Shown: one piece after another, positions 1 to 13,100 of the stretch
Numbering within the stretch: the stretch's first letter is position 1
Layout: the number at the start of each line of letters is the position of its first letter
DNA from: Desmodesmus armatus
Lineage: Eukaryota; Chlorophyta; Chlorophyceae; Sphaeropleales; Scenedesmaceae
Assembly: GCA_007449985.2 (NCBI GenBank)
Contig: VIIQ02000559.1
Location: 588,501-652,500, forward strand
Length of the DNA stretch: 64,000 bases
Direction of reading: 5' to 3'
Translations under genes and position numbers: made by a program
The notes under the pieces: model-generated
Told to the model about the DNA's origin: nothing
What the model saw: only the letters and a program-made list of their open reading frames with translations
Database searches by the model: none

Positions 1-320
1 CAGCAGTAACCTATTGTGTGTTCTGGTCCGCGCACCACTCATGAAAACATGGCATATCCTGCTTTACGCATAGCAATCACGATGAGTTGCTGTGACACAA
101 CACACACAGCTGGCCGCTGGTAGTGCAGTAGCATGAGCGTCTTTCAGCACCGTCGGGCATGCAGCCACGGTCCCCACCCACCAGCCCAAAAATGCCATGC
201 AAGCAAACCTCATATGATTGGTCTCGCTTCAAGAAGAATGTATGATGAATGTGAAGAACTGACTACCACACTGCCCTGCGCTCTCTGATGTTCTTTTTGT
301 GTCTGCCCGGTGATACGCAG

Positions 321-3300
321 GTGCCCTGGCAGCACTGCCAAACGTGCCCTCAGATGCAGAGCAACTGGCAGCTGTCAAGGCAGCAGGCAGCCCAGGAGAC
401 GGCCCAAAGCACGTCAAGGTCCTAGCAGCAGCACCCAATGCTGCTTCCCTGGCCGCCGTCGGCAACAACCCTGCCAGGAACCGCCTGTGGGACTGCCTAT
501 GCAACAAGGACAACTCCCCTGAGAAGGCTGCTGCTCCTTGGTCTTGCAGTTGTGAGCTTGCACAGCGCCAATCAAGGGCCAACCAGCCGGCACAGCCTGT
601 GACAGCACCCATCCCCGCAGCTCAGCCGCCAGTTGTAGAGGCACCTAAGGTTGAAGCCCCTAAGGTGCGACAACTGATTCCTGCGGGCTGTGTGTGTCTG
701 TAAGATTTGCGTTGGCATTATGACAGTGAGACTGCGTGTGTGCTGACAAGTATCACCACAGCTAAATTGGGTTGCATCAACATGCTCTGGGCAGCAAGCA
801 CATGGTTACAACCACAACTAGTCACTTTCTCATGGCGTCCACTGGTCTCTGCCGAGTCACTTGTCTGTGTCGTGAAAACCGAAACAGCCTGCGCAGGCTT
901 ATCAGAGTGGGCTGATCTTGATTGCTCATCAAAAAGAGGGTACACACCAGTGCATGGTGCCCCTGAGCAACCAGATCCTTACAGGCTCGGGACATTGCGC
1001 CCCTGTTTCAAAGGCGCGATCTGCCAGGTTCAGCTCCCTGTCACCTCTCTGGCCTGTCCTGCCTCGTCCTGTCCTGTCTTGTACTTGTCTGCTCTCAGGC
1101 TGATGCCCCCAAGGTGGATGCTCTCAAGGCAGCTGCGCCAGTTGTGGAGGCCCCCAAGGCTGAAGCACCCAAGGCTGAGGCCCCTAAGGCAGCTGAGCCA
1201 GTCAAGGCCGAAGCACCCAAGGTGGAAGCCCCTAAGGCTGAGGCCCCTAAGGCAGCTGAGCCAGTCAAGGCAGAGGCCCCTAAGGCCGATGCCCCCAAGA
1301 CTGAGGCTCCTAAGGCCGAAGCACCTAAGGTTGAGGCCCCCAAGGCCGGCGCCCCTAAGGTTGAGGCGCCTAAGGCAGCTGAGCCAGTAAAGGCAGAGGC
1401 ACCCAAGACAGCCGAGCCAGTCAAGGCTGAAGCACCTAAGGCAGAGGCTCCCAAGGTTGAAGCCCCTCAAGCAGCTGAGCCAGTCAAGGCAGCTGAGCCA
1501 GTCAAGGCAGAGGCCCCCAAGGTTGAGGCACCCAAGGCAGCTGAGCCCGTCAAGGCAGCAGAGCCCGTCAAGGCAGAGGCACCCAAGGCAGAGGCTCCTA
1601 AGGCAGCTGAGCCAGTCAAGGCAGCAGAGCTCGTCAAGGCAGAGGCACCCAAGGCTGAGGCCCCTAAGGCAGCTGAACCTGTCAAGGCAGCAGAGCCCGT
1701 CAAGGCAGAGGCACCCAAGGCAGAGGCTCCTAAGGCAGCTGAGCCAGTCAAGGCAGCAGAGCCCGTCAAGGCAGAGGCACCCAAGGCTGAGGCCCCTAAG
1801 GCAGCTGAACCTGTCAAGGCAGCAGAGCCCGTCAAGGCAGAGGCACCCAAGGCAGAGGCTCCTAAGGCAGCAGAGCCAGTAAAGGCAGAGGCACCCAAGG
1901 TTGAGGCCCCTAAGGCCGAAGCACCAAAGGCAGCTGAGCCCGTCAAGGCAGAAGCACCAAAGGCAGAGGCTCCCAAGGCAGCTGAGCCAGTCAAGGCAGA
2001 AGCCCCTAAGGCCGAGGCCCCTAAGGTCGAGGCACCTAAGGTTGATGCTCCCAAGGTTGCCGCAGCTGCCCCAGTTGTGGAGGCCCCTAAGGCCGAAGCA
2101 CTAAAGGTAGCTGAGCCTGTCAAGGCAGAGGCCCCTAAGGTGGAGGCACCCAAGGCTGAGGCCCCTAAGGCAGCTGAGCCAGTGAAGGCCGATGCCCCCA
2201 AGGTTGAGGCCCCTAAGGCCGCAGCACCAAAGGTGGAGGCCCCAAGCCAAAGGTTGAGGCCCCTAAGGTCGAGGCCCCTAAGGTATGTGGTGTATATGCA
2301 GCTGGTTGTTACCCTCAGTTTCTGTGGTGGTTTTAATGGCCCAATGATTGGGTGTGTCTTCTACTGTCCCTATCATCATAAAATCCACAGCATATGCTTG
2401 ATGGGCATTCATTGCTACAGGTGTGACATGCAATGTATGCCATATCACTGACTGCCTGGCATGAGCTCTTGAGCTTCATAGCTACAGGTGTTTATACATA
2501 GATTGAGTGGTATGTTGTATGCAGGTTGAGGCCCCCAAGCCCAAGGTTGACGCCCCTAAGGTTGAGGCACCCAAGCCCAAGGCAGAGGCGCCTAAGGCCG
2601 CAGCACCAAAGGTAGAGGCCCCTAAGCCCAAGGTGGACGCCCCCAAGTCCGATGCCCCCAAGGTGGGTGCCACCCTGTGATAGTATGTGTTTGGTGTCCA
2701 CAGTGAACGATGTTTTGCATGTGGGTGTGGCACCTGGTACAGCCAATCCCTACCTGCATTTTCATCATTTTGTTGTCTGGTCATCTTCAGTGAAGCTTCC
2801 TAGGGCTGCCCCCCAGTGCGCAGGGCACTGCATTCAGCTCTGTGTTGCGCTTTCCAGCTTGCTTACAGTGCGCACTCTTGCGCTCCTCATTGTGCGCATG
2901 CTGCTGGAACCGTGTGCATGAAGCAGCTTGAGGCCCCCAAGCCCAAGGTCAAAGCACCCAAGCCCAAGGTTGAGGCCCCTCAGCCCAAGGTTGAGGCCCC
3001 TCAGCCCAAGGTTGAGGCTCCTAAACCCAAGGTTGAGGCCCCTAAGCCAAAGGCACAGGCCCCCAAGCCCGATGCCCCCAAGTCTGAAGCACCCAAGGTT
3101 GAGGCCCCTAAGGCTGCTGAGCCGGTCAAGGCAGCTGAGCCGGTCAAGGCAGCTGAGCCGGTCAAGGCAGCTGAGCCAATCAAGGCAGCTGAGCCAATCA
3201 AGGCAGAGGCACCTAAGGTGGAGGCTCCCCAGCAGGTAGGACCTGAATGCTACAGTCACCAATGCTGCTGTGCTGAGCACACCTGCGAACACCTGTCACT

Positions 3301-3504
3301 ATGTTTGCAATCCCAATCTGGGGTATGAACCGCGAGCCCCCAAATGTCTTCTGATGTTGTGATGTCAAAGTGCATGCAGATAAGGCAAGCGTGTGTCGGA
3401 GGTGTCATGTGCATTGTGTTGAAGTGCACACCATCACACTGCTTGCGGTGCCACACCAAGGCATACCTAATTGTTACTGCCTGTTGCTGCTGCCGCTGGT
3501 CGCC

Positions 3505-3557
<53 letters not shown>

Positions 3558-6500
3558 CACTTCAGCCCGAGGCCCAGCCCACCCCTGTCCAGCAGCCCCC
3601 ACAAGCTGCAGAGCAGCCAGCAGAGGATGCAGCGGAAGGTGAGGGCTCAGTAAAGGCAGTGCGACAGCATTCTTTTCCTTTTCCTTTTTTCTTTTTTCTT
3701 TTTTTCCTTTTTTTTTCTTTTTTTTTTATTTCTTTCATTTTTTTCATGCATCACAACACTGTAGACGTGAATGTACAACGTGCACGATAGCACTCCTTTG
3801 GGCAGGTCCCCTGAACATACACCACCAACTTATACGTGGGGTCTGTTACCTTAGACAGCATTGCAGCTGCCCGGGCTTGCAACCACTTCAGCAGGGAACA
3901 ACTTCAGTCAGTGTATGGACATGTTGCCTTGATGGCTCAAGCACCATAGGCACTGTCTTTTCAAGCAGTGCACACATCACCCCATGCAGCAAACAAGCAT
4001 CCTATGGTTTGCCACACCGATGCAGTGTACCTCTCATCTCCCTTCTTCTGGAGTGCTCGCACCCTGTGTCCAACCTTGCTGTTCTTGCTACTGTTGCATG
4101 CAGACGACCACGAGCCTGCACAGCAAGGCCAACAGCGCCAGAACCGCCGCCGCCACGCAAGGAACAACGGCATGGGCGGTATGGGTGCCGTTGGCAGCAA
4201 GACCAGTGGCTTGGGCATTGGCATCGGCCTCGGAGCACGCCCCGGCGCTGCAGTCAACCGCAACCCTGTCGGTCAACCGCAGCCCGGTCAGTCCAGCGGC
4301 ATTGGCGGCTTCGGGGCCCGTCCCAGCGCCCCCACTAACAACCGCCCGACTGCCGGCGCAGTGAACCCCGTTGTCGGCGGTTCCATCCCCGGTGGTATGG
4401 GCGCCCCCGCCAACCGCCCGGTCATCGGTGGCGCAAACTCCGGCATCGGTGGCGCTATGCCTGGAGCTTTTGGTGCTCGCCCCGGCCCCCCTGCCCCCCA
4501 GCGCGGTTTGGGTCTGCCTGGTCAAGCCGGCAATATCATCAACCGTGCTGGACCTGGCCTGGGCATGCCTGGCCAGGCTGGTAATGCCATTAACCGCGCC
4601 GGTCCCGGCCTTGGCATGCCTGGATCTGCTATCGGCGGCCCTCCCCGTGACACAATTCTTCGCCCGGCTCCAGGAGGCAGCACCAAGGGCCCTATGAACC
4701 CCATGCTGCCAGGGGGGATGGGTTCCCGCCCTGGACCCCAGCCTGGCAAGCCAGCCGTGCCCCCATCTTTCAGCGCTATGCTGCACCCTGGTTCACAGAG
4801 CCAGGGCCCCCAGAGGCGCAGTGAGGAGGAGCCTCACCAGATGGCAGGTAAGCATGGACAGCTAACATGATATTGAGACTGAGATACACAGCTGCGAACA
4901 ACGCAGCCTGCTGAAGTTTGATGCCTTGTATGCTTGCCAACAACCGTGCCGAAACATCTGGAACATCTCAATTGACAGGAGGGGCTCTCTCTCATGAGTC
5001 CCTGACTGCGCCAAGGGTGGGACTCTGTTCCCCAGTACATCATGTATGGCAGCACAGTTTCTGTGACTCACAATATGATACAGTATATTGTAACTTGCTG
5101 TAATTGTAATCTGTTTCTGTGTGATAGGTGAGGAGCAGCGCGAGGAGCGCCCTCAGCGCCCAGAGGCCGAGCAACACGACGAGTTCGAGTGGGTTCGCCT
5201 CGCACCCCGTGACGAGCAGCAGCAGCGTGGAGAGCAGCAGGAGCATGAAGAGCAGCAAGAACCCCGCACCCGTGAGGATCGTCGTGAGCCAGAGCCAGCA
5301 GACGCTCGTGGACCCCGGCCCGGCATGCGCAGCGTGGATGACGCCCGTCGCGGTCCCCCTCAGTTCCAGCGCGGACCTCGCCCAGGTGTTCGTCAGGTGA
5401 ACAAATAGCAGAACGTTCAGATGGGGCTTGGGGCTTTACTGCTGATGGTTGGGATTGAGGTCGTTTTTCATCGTGTGGCCCAATCGCACCCCATCCGTAT
5501 GAGATATATCTTCGACTGAGCTTCGCTCCCAAATCAGAAACATGTAAGCAACATGTCTGTTATGTTCACAACATACTTGAATACGTACGTGCATTGTGAG
5601 TTCTGTGCGGTCAGTTGGACTTCAGCAGCACACACTGCTTGCATGTGACTTGCCAAGTATTGCCATGGTGTTCATAGTATGCTAGCTACACATGTATTCC
5701 CTGTGCCTCACACACAACCTATGCAGCAGTTGGCGCAAGCTCATCATCCCAACCAACACAATATCTGTGCTTCTTTGTAACTTTGTAGTTTGGACCTCGT
5801 CAGCCCCTTCGACGGGAGGAGGAGGAGGAGGTCCGCGAACCCCTTCGTGAGCAGGAGCTTGAGGAGCAGCAGCAGGAGCCCCGTCAGCCTATGCGCGAGC
5901 AGGAGGAGCCTCGTGAATCGCCCCGCGCTCCCCGCATCAGGCAGGTTCAGGAGCCAACACCAGCCCCTGAGCAGCCCCAGCAGCAGCAGGAGGAGGAGGA
6001 GGACTCTGACGTTCCTGAGCAGGAGCAGGCACCCCAGGCACCCCCTTCAAATCCCGCCCCAGCCCCAGTTTCAGAGGAAATCCTTGCCGATGACGAGGCG
6101 GTGACTGTAGTGGCAGAGCTGAAGATGGTGCCCGGGTTCCAGGGCGACTGTACTGCCAAGGCCGTTGACTGGACTCAGGAGAGGGCTTCCAGGCTGTTGG
6201 TGGCGGATATGGATTACCAGGGTATCAAGACCAAGATCAAGTCCGCTCTGTGGACATGCAACGTAAGGGCCCGCTTCTTGTCCATGGGTTGAATTGGATA
6301 TCACGTTCAACAGTGCCAGGCGTCACACCAGAAAGATGCATCATTGGCAGGTACCACACACATGACAGGCATCGCAATTGCCATGCCTGTGGGGTATGAC
6401 ACTAAGGATTGCCACGCCATGCACTTGAAGCACCATCACTACGCACAGCACATCCAACAGCACTAGCAGCCGGGGTCACTGACTCACACTGCCGCTGCTG

Positions 6501-8400
6501 CCGCTATCGCTGCCGCTGTCACTGCTGCTGCTGACTACAGCTCATCAATGGCCGGGTGACCATGAAGTTCGTGATGCAGGTTGAGCCAGTGTGTGACTAC
6601 AGGTATGCTTTACAGTTTGTATTGACTGTACGTATGAATACAATGATACAAGCAACACAATGCTTCAATGGTACAATTAATCGAGCCAGTGTGTGACTAC
6701 TGGTATGCCCTACAACAATCACCTCATTTCTTCCCTCTGAAGGAGTCGGGTGTCTCCTGCTGCCTTTCTTGGGACCATGTCTGCTGCATGTGCTCTCAAA
6801 CAACTTTGCCCCGAAATGAATACGCAGCGCCAACAGTACACCATGTCGGCGCTTGCACAATTCAAAATTCAAGCTGAGCTCCAAGTCCAGTTTGAAGCTC
6901 AGTTTGATTTTGGAGTTGTGCAAGCGCCGACATGGTGCGTCTGCAACTTGTGGAGGGGAACTGGGTCTCTGTCTCTGTCACCAGTGCCAAGTCTACCACA
7001 CTCTCTTCTCCCCTGGTCCGGAACGGGACAATCATACTGAACTTGTGGACTCAATACCCTGCTTTTCGTCATCTTGCTGTGTGCCACAGGGCCTTCCTGC
7101 GTGGTTTCTCCTGCAGCACCCAGCGCCTGGTTCCAGCCCTTGCTGAGGCTTTGGGTGACATTCGCGACACTGACATGTGCGCCTTCAAGCTTGGCGCCCC
7201 TGACAGGGCATGCAGGGTGAGTGAGGGCCTGAGGGTTGGGGTTTTGAGTGTGCGGTACTTGACTTTCAGGTCAGGGTGCCGACTTGCAGAATACTCGTGC
7301 AGCATTGCTGACAACTTTTGACAAGATCCATCAACTGTCAGTATGGCATAGTGGCGGCAGCCGGGTGACTTTGATCACATTTGTGATCAAATTTGTGTCA
7401 AATGTGTTTGACACAAACAATGTCAATGCAGGAGCAGCCAACCACTAGTCATGCAGTCTGGCATGACCGCTGCTCCAACAGGCCCATGTGCCTTCACATC
7501 TCCATACCAATGCCTGCATGGCACACACTTTGCACATGTTGCATAACTTCCCCCTTGCGCGGCTTCTCAAGCATGTCGTGCTGTGCTGTGCCGTGCTGCG
7601 CTGCATTGTGCCGTACACCCCTGCAGAAAATGGACACCTTCACCTACACAATCAGCCAGCCCGAGCTCCCAGAAGCTTCCGTACTCGGCAGCTGGGCAGA
7701 GCTCAGCCTAGCAAAGAACCGCCGCTGGGACGCAGGCAACTTCAAGCCCTGGTATGCTGACCTGGCACCGTACAGCAACAAAGACCCCTACGGCAGCAGG
7801 TCATTTATGCTGCCCTATACCCCCAGCGACCCCTATGGCGAGAAGCGCAAGGGCCAGCAAGCTGAGGGTAAGGATGGTGTGAAAGAAGAGCAGAAGCTTG
7901 AGCAGAAGCAGGAGGAGAAGGTCGTGAAAAAGGAAGAGGAGAAGGTCGTGAAGAAGGAGGAGGAAAAGGTCGAGAAACAGGAGCAGAAGCCTGCTGAAAA
8001 GACCGCGGACGAGAAGGCTCTCGAGGAGCTTCTCAAGGTGCCGATCGTTGCGGGTTGGGACCGCTTGAGGGCCGAGGAGAAGGAGAAGGAGAAGATTGCT
8101 GCTCCAAAGCAGGGCGAGAAGTGGGACAAGAAGCTTGAGGAGACGCCGGAGAAAAAGGTCGAGGAGAAGAAAGAAGAGAAGAAGGCTGGCGCAGAGAAGG
8201 ACGTGGTCGAGAGGTCCATTCAGGGAGATGTCGAAGAGGTGAAGAGGCCCGCGCACACGCGCCAGCCACACATCACCGTCGTCGAGGGCCGCATCCCCAT
8301 GCCCGCCCAGGCCCCCCAGAAGGCCGCCTTCAAGCCAGCAAACGTCGCAAAGCTTGTCACATCCTCCGTTCGTCGCCTGATGGAGAAGTTCGGTCTTTAA
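321..8400 (+). CDS. Large Lys/Ala/Pro/Glu-repeat protein with conserved C-terminal region, 5' end outside window
   Basis: I do not recognise the family. Exons by phase: 321-664, 1099-2282, 2525-2662, 2927-3235, 3566-3638, 4104-4847, 5128-5396, 5789-6262, 6541-6602, 7090-7216, 7627-8400 (TAA). The first visible exon enters in phase 1, so the start codon lies upstream, probably outside the window. Order in the protein (about 1500 aa visible): a short Ala-rich lead, about 500 residues of KAEAPK/AAEPVKAEAPK and EAPKPK repeats, a Gly/Pro/Asn-rich part with NRAGPGLGMPGQAGN repeats, an Arg/Glu/Gln-rich part, then a non-repetitive region (from DDEAVTVVAELKMVPGF through MDTFTYTISQPELPE and PYTPSDPYG), a Lys/Glu-rich charged stretch and the C-terminus RLMEKFGL. 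No signal peptide or membrane segment is visible. Exon 2 is 1184 nt where phase needs 1185: the frame slips near 2243. The protein is repetitive and charged, so a structural, scaffold or chromatin role is possible, but this is not shown. Confidence 0.7.
1114..2282 (+). repeat. Coding tandem array of (K)AEAPK / AAEPVK units
   Basis: The exon is built from 9-18 bp sub-units (AAG-GCN-GAG-GCN-CCN type) ordered into longer units such as AAEPVKAAEPVKAEAPKAEAPK, which recur roughly every 75 bp between about 1550 and 1890. The same units continue, with added PKPK, in the exons at 2525-2662 and 2927-3235. Near-identical neighbours indicate recent unequal exchange. The array also leaves long open frames on the other strand and in a second + frame; these follow from the repeat composition and are not genes. 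Confidence 0.9.
3506..3556 (+). repeat. (CTG)17 microsatellite in intron, close to acceptor
   Basis: Seventeen uninterrupted CTG triplets end about 10 bases before the acceptor of the exon at 3566-3638. The run sits in the place of the polypyrimidine tract, so its length could affect splicing. Confidence 0.95.
3666..3760 (+). repeat. T/TTTC-rich low-complexity tract in intron
   Basis: About 90 bases almost entirely of T with scattered C, just downstream of the donor at 3638/3639. No coding potential. It is the most AT-rich stretch of the region. Confidence 0.9.
6676..6715 (+). repeat. Downstream copy of an exon 3' edge (gene A, exon 6541-6602)
   Basis: The last ~25 bases of the exon (coding EPVCDY) and the following donor region recur about 95 bases downstream, with the AG before GTATGC altered to TG. 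It is a truncated, same-orientation copy inside the intron. Confidence 0.75.
6839..6937. repeat. Near-perfect inverted repeat (hairpin), 47-bp arms
   Basis: Left arm 6839-6885 and right arm 6891-6937 are inverted copies around a 5-base loop. The outer 22 bp pair perfectly, and the inner 25 bp carry about six mismatches. It lies in the intron between exons 6541-6602 and 7090-7216 of gene A. It could be a small foldback element or a small-RNA precursor; I cannot decide from sequence alone. Confidence 0.85.
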
Positions 8401-10127
8401 ACAAGCTTTGAAAGGCGTGCCCTTCCGAATGCGACCTGACGCACGTGCAGCTTGTTGCGTTGGATGCGTACTGATCTTCGGCCACGGGCGGCGTCCCCGC
8501 GGTGCTCTTGCTGAGCATCACACGCTGCCGTGGCGGCGTTTGTGAAGGTTTCAGAGCCGGGTTTCACACCCCCTCCTATTACATGTGTGTGGCTTGTGTT
8601 TGATGGTCCCTTGTGGGCATGTCGTCTAATGGACTATGCGCGCCTGTACGAGCAATCAGCACAGGTCACTTAAAAGCCTGTAGAGCAAAAACGTTTGCAG
8701 AGCAATTGTATTACACACGCACAGCCGATTTGGCCCCGCCCCTCTCTGGTGGGGCTTTTTTGCCAAGCGCATTGAAGTTACCATGTAGGCTGAACAGGAT
8801 GTAGGTGCGCCTGATTTATGTGTGTGTCGGGCCCTTGCTGCCGCAGCAGCAAGCATGCAAGCCTGGGGGGCCCTTTGTCCGCACAGGTTTGCATGCCGAG
8901 GGCATGTTGTGTGGGCGTGGCTTGTCAATGTGTCTGTCGCCCAAGCTGCAGCTTTGTGACTTGCATGCTGCTCCAAACTGCCAGTTGCCTTGCCAGTGGC
9001 AAGGCCTTGTCTGGCTGTCGCAATCAACACATGAACCACTCCGTCAGGTGTGCAGGTTGCCCGGGTGTTCGTGCGCAAGGCGCCAGGCTTTTGCAGTGAC
9101 TGTGTGTCAGGTTCAAAGACTGAGGCAGTTGATGGTGCCCGCCAAGGTCCGGCCTTGGGGTACCACTGGTACCGCCTTCAAGCCCTGCATGGGTCGCTTG
9201 TTGTTGCATACCAGTGCCCCCTTGGCAGTTGTTGCGCAGCAATGCCCCCATTTCACCTCACACAGCTGCAGGCAGTGCAAAGTGGCGTGGTGTAGAGGGA
9301 GGCGGCGCTTGCTGGACTTGCGCATCACACTGGTTGGGGACAGCAGAGCATACATTCGAGGCGTGCATGGTTGCTGATTTTGATCATCAGGACCAGTGAA
9401 TTGTGAAGCACTGCACTGACGGAATTCAGCAACACAATGGCATCTCAGTTTCTGGCTGTGTAATACTGCAGCCCTCTGTGATTCAGTTGAAAAGCATAGC
9501 AATTTTTTTGAGCAGCAGGAGACTTAGCAACAAACACCTGCAAACCTTCATAACTTATTGTCACCTGTGCGTACAACAGTCAACTGCGACTTGAATGCCC
9601 AAACAACCCAAGTAGTCCAGCGGCGTGACTGAAGGGGTTCACTCATCGAATCATGTGTTGACCACACCACACACACCACATCGGCAAAATACTGACTGGA
9701 GTTGCCAGACTCACAGACCCCCCAGCTGCAGCTCTAACTGCTGGCATGTGACAACAGTGTTGGTCTTCCAGAAACAGGGGCTCTTCCCTCACGTCTGAAG
9801 ATGCTCACCCACAGATAATATTTCAGACAAACACAGCCAGTAAACAAGGCCAGCTGCCACCCGTCACGGGCCGTAACATGTACAACAGGCATTGAAAGCT
9901 TTGTGTCAGAGCATGAGGAGACAGATGCATGAAGACAGACACCAAAGCTTTCAGCCAGATACGGTAGAAAGCACAAAAACCACCCTGTGTAGCGCCTGTG
10001 CCCACCAACCCCATCAGCACAAGCACGGCACCACAAACACGGCACCACAAACATCAAAACAAACCCCCCTGTTGAACCCCAAACTTCGCCAGCGACACGC
10101 ACACCCAACTCATCAGCAACTACAAGC
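8401..10127. other. Convergent intergenic region between gene A and the helicase
   Basis: It holds the 3' flanks of two convergent genes. The open frames here (for example 8805-9377 +, 9113-9502 -) lack splice support, domain similarity and coding-like composition. I see no RNA gene, no clear polyadenylation motif (TGTAA) near either stop, and no mobile element. Confidence 0.6.
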
Positions 10128-13100
10128 CTACAGCAGATTGAACAAATCTTCCAAGCCCTTCCGTGCAGCTTCCAGCTTCTCCTCACTCTGTGGCGGCGGA
10201 GGAGGAGCACCACCCTCCCCTGCCTCCCCTGCCTGCCCTTCCTCCTCCCCAGAAGCCAGCAACCCCTCCCTAGCAGCCGACCAGTCAGTACCCAGCAGCC
10301 CGAGGCCCCCTGTTGGGGCCTTGTCAAGCTCCAAAACATCCACATGCAGCCCCAGTTCCTCCTGCACCATCTGCTGCAGCAGCGGCAGCTCCTCTCGCGT
10401 GACAACGGTCACCACCTCGCCACCAGCGGTGCTGCCAATGCGGCCGGCACGGCCGGCCCTGTGGACGTACTCAGTGGCGTCCTGCAGGGCAGCAGAAGGA
10501 ATCAGGCAACATGGCAGCAGAAGTAGTCAGGTAACAGGGCAGCAGAAGGGATCAAGCAACAGGGCATGAGCGACTATTGCCGCAAGCCCCATAGCTGTCC
10601 CTGCAGCAAAGGCAGACCAACGCGGGACAGCAACACACAGGTATGGATGAAATGCAAAGCAGCATGTGCACCCATCCGTGCTGCCGATGCTGCCGGCACG
10701 GCCGGCCCTGTGGACGTACTCGGTAGCGTCCTACAGGACAGATGCAGCAGAAGGGGTCGGGAAACAGTGCGTTGTAATGAGGACTTTGGCAGCAAGAGCC
10801 ATAAATGCTGCATCAAGCAGGCGCGCATGAGCTTCCTGCAGCAACGGCAGTGCATCACGGACGGCAGCAAACAGGTCTGGATGGAAGAAGACAGCAACTG
10901 TGGGGGTGAGGGCAAGGCTTGTGTCAGGGGCTTCGAGCAAGGGACATGTGCACATAAGCGCCTCGCAAGGCAGAAGCAGCGGCAGGGGGCGAAAGACAAC
11001 GCCTAAGCGACAATGCAGGTCAATGCAGATCAATGCAGTGGTGTTCCCAACTAGTGATCAGGCCAAGACCACAAATTGGTGTCTATCCTGCACGCCATTA
11101 TGGCAGTCCTGGACATCAGGATCATGATCCTCTCATACAGTCCTAGCTAACCTGTACATCTGCTCACAATCCACACTGCGGTCTGCTCACAATCCACACT
11201 GCGGTTTGCTCACAATCCACACTGTGGTCTGCTCACAATCCACACTGCAGGGCTTCTCATAATCCACAACAGGAACCCTAGGGCAAACGTGCGACAGAGA
11301 AAATGTGGCAGAACCGCAAAGTGGGAACTGACAATTGGTATACAGTTATACATCCAGAATGTACACGTGGTCCCATCACCCAATCCCAAGCAAATATCGC
11401 ACCTGTGGGAGCCCAATGCTGTACACGTGGCTGACAGCCGGGAGGTCCAGTCCCCGTGCAGCAGAGGGTGTAGCCAGCAGCAGCGAAGCAACCCTGTCCC
11501 TGAACGCAGTAATGGCCTTCACTGGCTCGGCCCCTGTGCTTGGCAGCAGCACAGACAGCATGTGGTCGCCCCACAAAGCAGCCCGCAGCGGCTCCGCGGC
11601 AGTCCTCGCCTCCTGCTCACTACGCGCAAAGATGATCACGCGCACCGGCTGCTGCGGCGGCGGCGGGGTGCCGTCACTGCTCCCACTGCTGCCGCTACCA
11701 GCCGCCGCTGCTGCTGCATCCGCTGCTGCAAGGGCACCTGAGAGGTCCTTACGTAAGCTAGCCACAAGGCCGCCCAATCGCTGCTGCTGCTGGGCCACGA
11801 CAATAGCCCTGTGCTTGAGCCCTGCGGGCACGGAGCCCTCCTCCCCAACCCTCACTACCACAGGCTCTGTGACCCACCCGCGGGTTAGGGCCAGGCGCAT
11901 GTCCTCCTCGCTCACGGTGGCCCCCACAAGCACCACCTGTGGCTTCGGCATGGGATCGTCATACTCTGGGGGTATCTGCGCTGCTAACTCTGCTGCTGCC
12001 GCTGCGGCCGCCGCCTGGGTGCTGTCACCGCCAGCTGCTGCTGCTGCCTCCTGTTGGCTGTTTGCGGCACCCTGCTGCTGCTGTGTGCTGCTACCTGCCC
12101 CCTGCTGCTGCTGTGTGCTGCTGCCTGCATCCTGCTGCGCAGGAGCCTCCTCCCCAACAGGTGCAGCAGCAGGAGCCGCCAGCAAACCCTCCAGCCGCGC
12201 TGCTGCTGCCGCCAGGCTGGCACTGCTGCCACCACTGCTGCCAACAGCCGCCGGACTGCCTGCGCCTGCAGGGGTCCCCGCCTGCTTCGGCGACTTTCGC
12301 TGCTGCTGGTCACTCAGCAGCGCCTTCAGCCGCGCGAGGTTATCCTGACCTCCAGGCCCCTCTGCCTTGCCCTGTCCGTCCGCTCCGCTGCCGCTGCTGC
12401 TGTCGCTGGTGCTGCCGGCAGGTGGGCTGCTGGTGCCGGGGGGTCCATCAATGTCGAGTCCCACTGCAGTGAGACCCTGACCGGCTGCGTCCTGCTCGAA
12501 GCCTGGAGGGACGTGTCTGTGCACAGCGGCGTCCAGCAGCTGCCCAAAGCTTGCTGGGTAAGCGTCGAGGAGAGCGTCCACCTCGTCCACCACCACTGCT
12601 CGGAGGTCCTGCGCACACACACACAGGGATGAAACACATACTATGAGAGCTGTGGCAATATCCTATCTTGATAGTAGTGAGACCGCAGGGCTTGAGCGGT
12701 GCTTCCCATCATGTCCACCACTGCAGTGAGGTGCTGCAAGGCACATGCAATACAGCTGCATGCACCACCCCATCATGACAGATATAGTGATGCACACAAC
12801 CTAAGCCTGGTACACACAAACTTGCCAACATTTAGGATGACACTGACATTCTGACAAACAGGCACGTTGAACACGCCACACAACCTGGCGTCAGCAAGGC
12901 CCATTGTGATCAAATCATTCTCATCAAGCAGCATCACACATACCACACTACCAGACATGTGAGCTGCACACTGGCCATACCCATACCTGGAAGCTGAGCG
13001 GGCTGTTGGGCAGCGTGAGCAGCGCCAGAGCCATGTCAGGGGTGGCCACCAGGGCATGCACTCCACGCAGGTAGCGGCCGGCAACGGCCATCTGCACCTC

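Noticed and set aside
1095..2201. Long antisense open frames (Gly-Ala-Ser-Leu repeats) opposite the KAEAPK array
   Set aside because: They arise because the repeat unit has no stop in any of several frames; no start context, splice logic or family match. The + frame fits both neighbouring exons.
8613..9594. Several open frames downstream of gene A
   Set aside because: Overlapping frames on both strands with no splice signals, repeats of known type or recognisable domain; treated as shadows in intergenic DNA.
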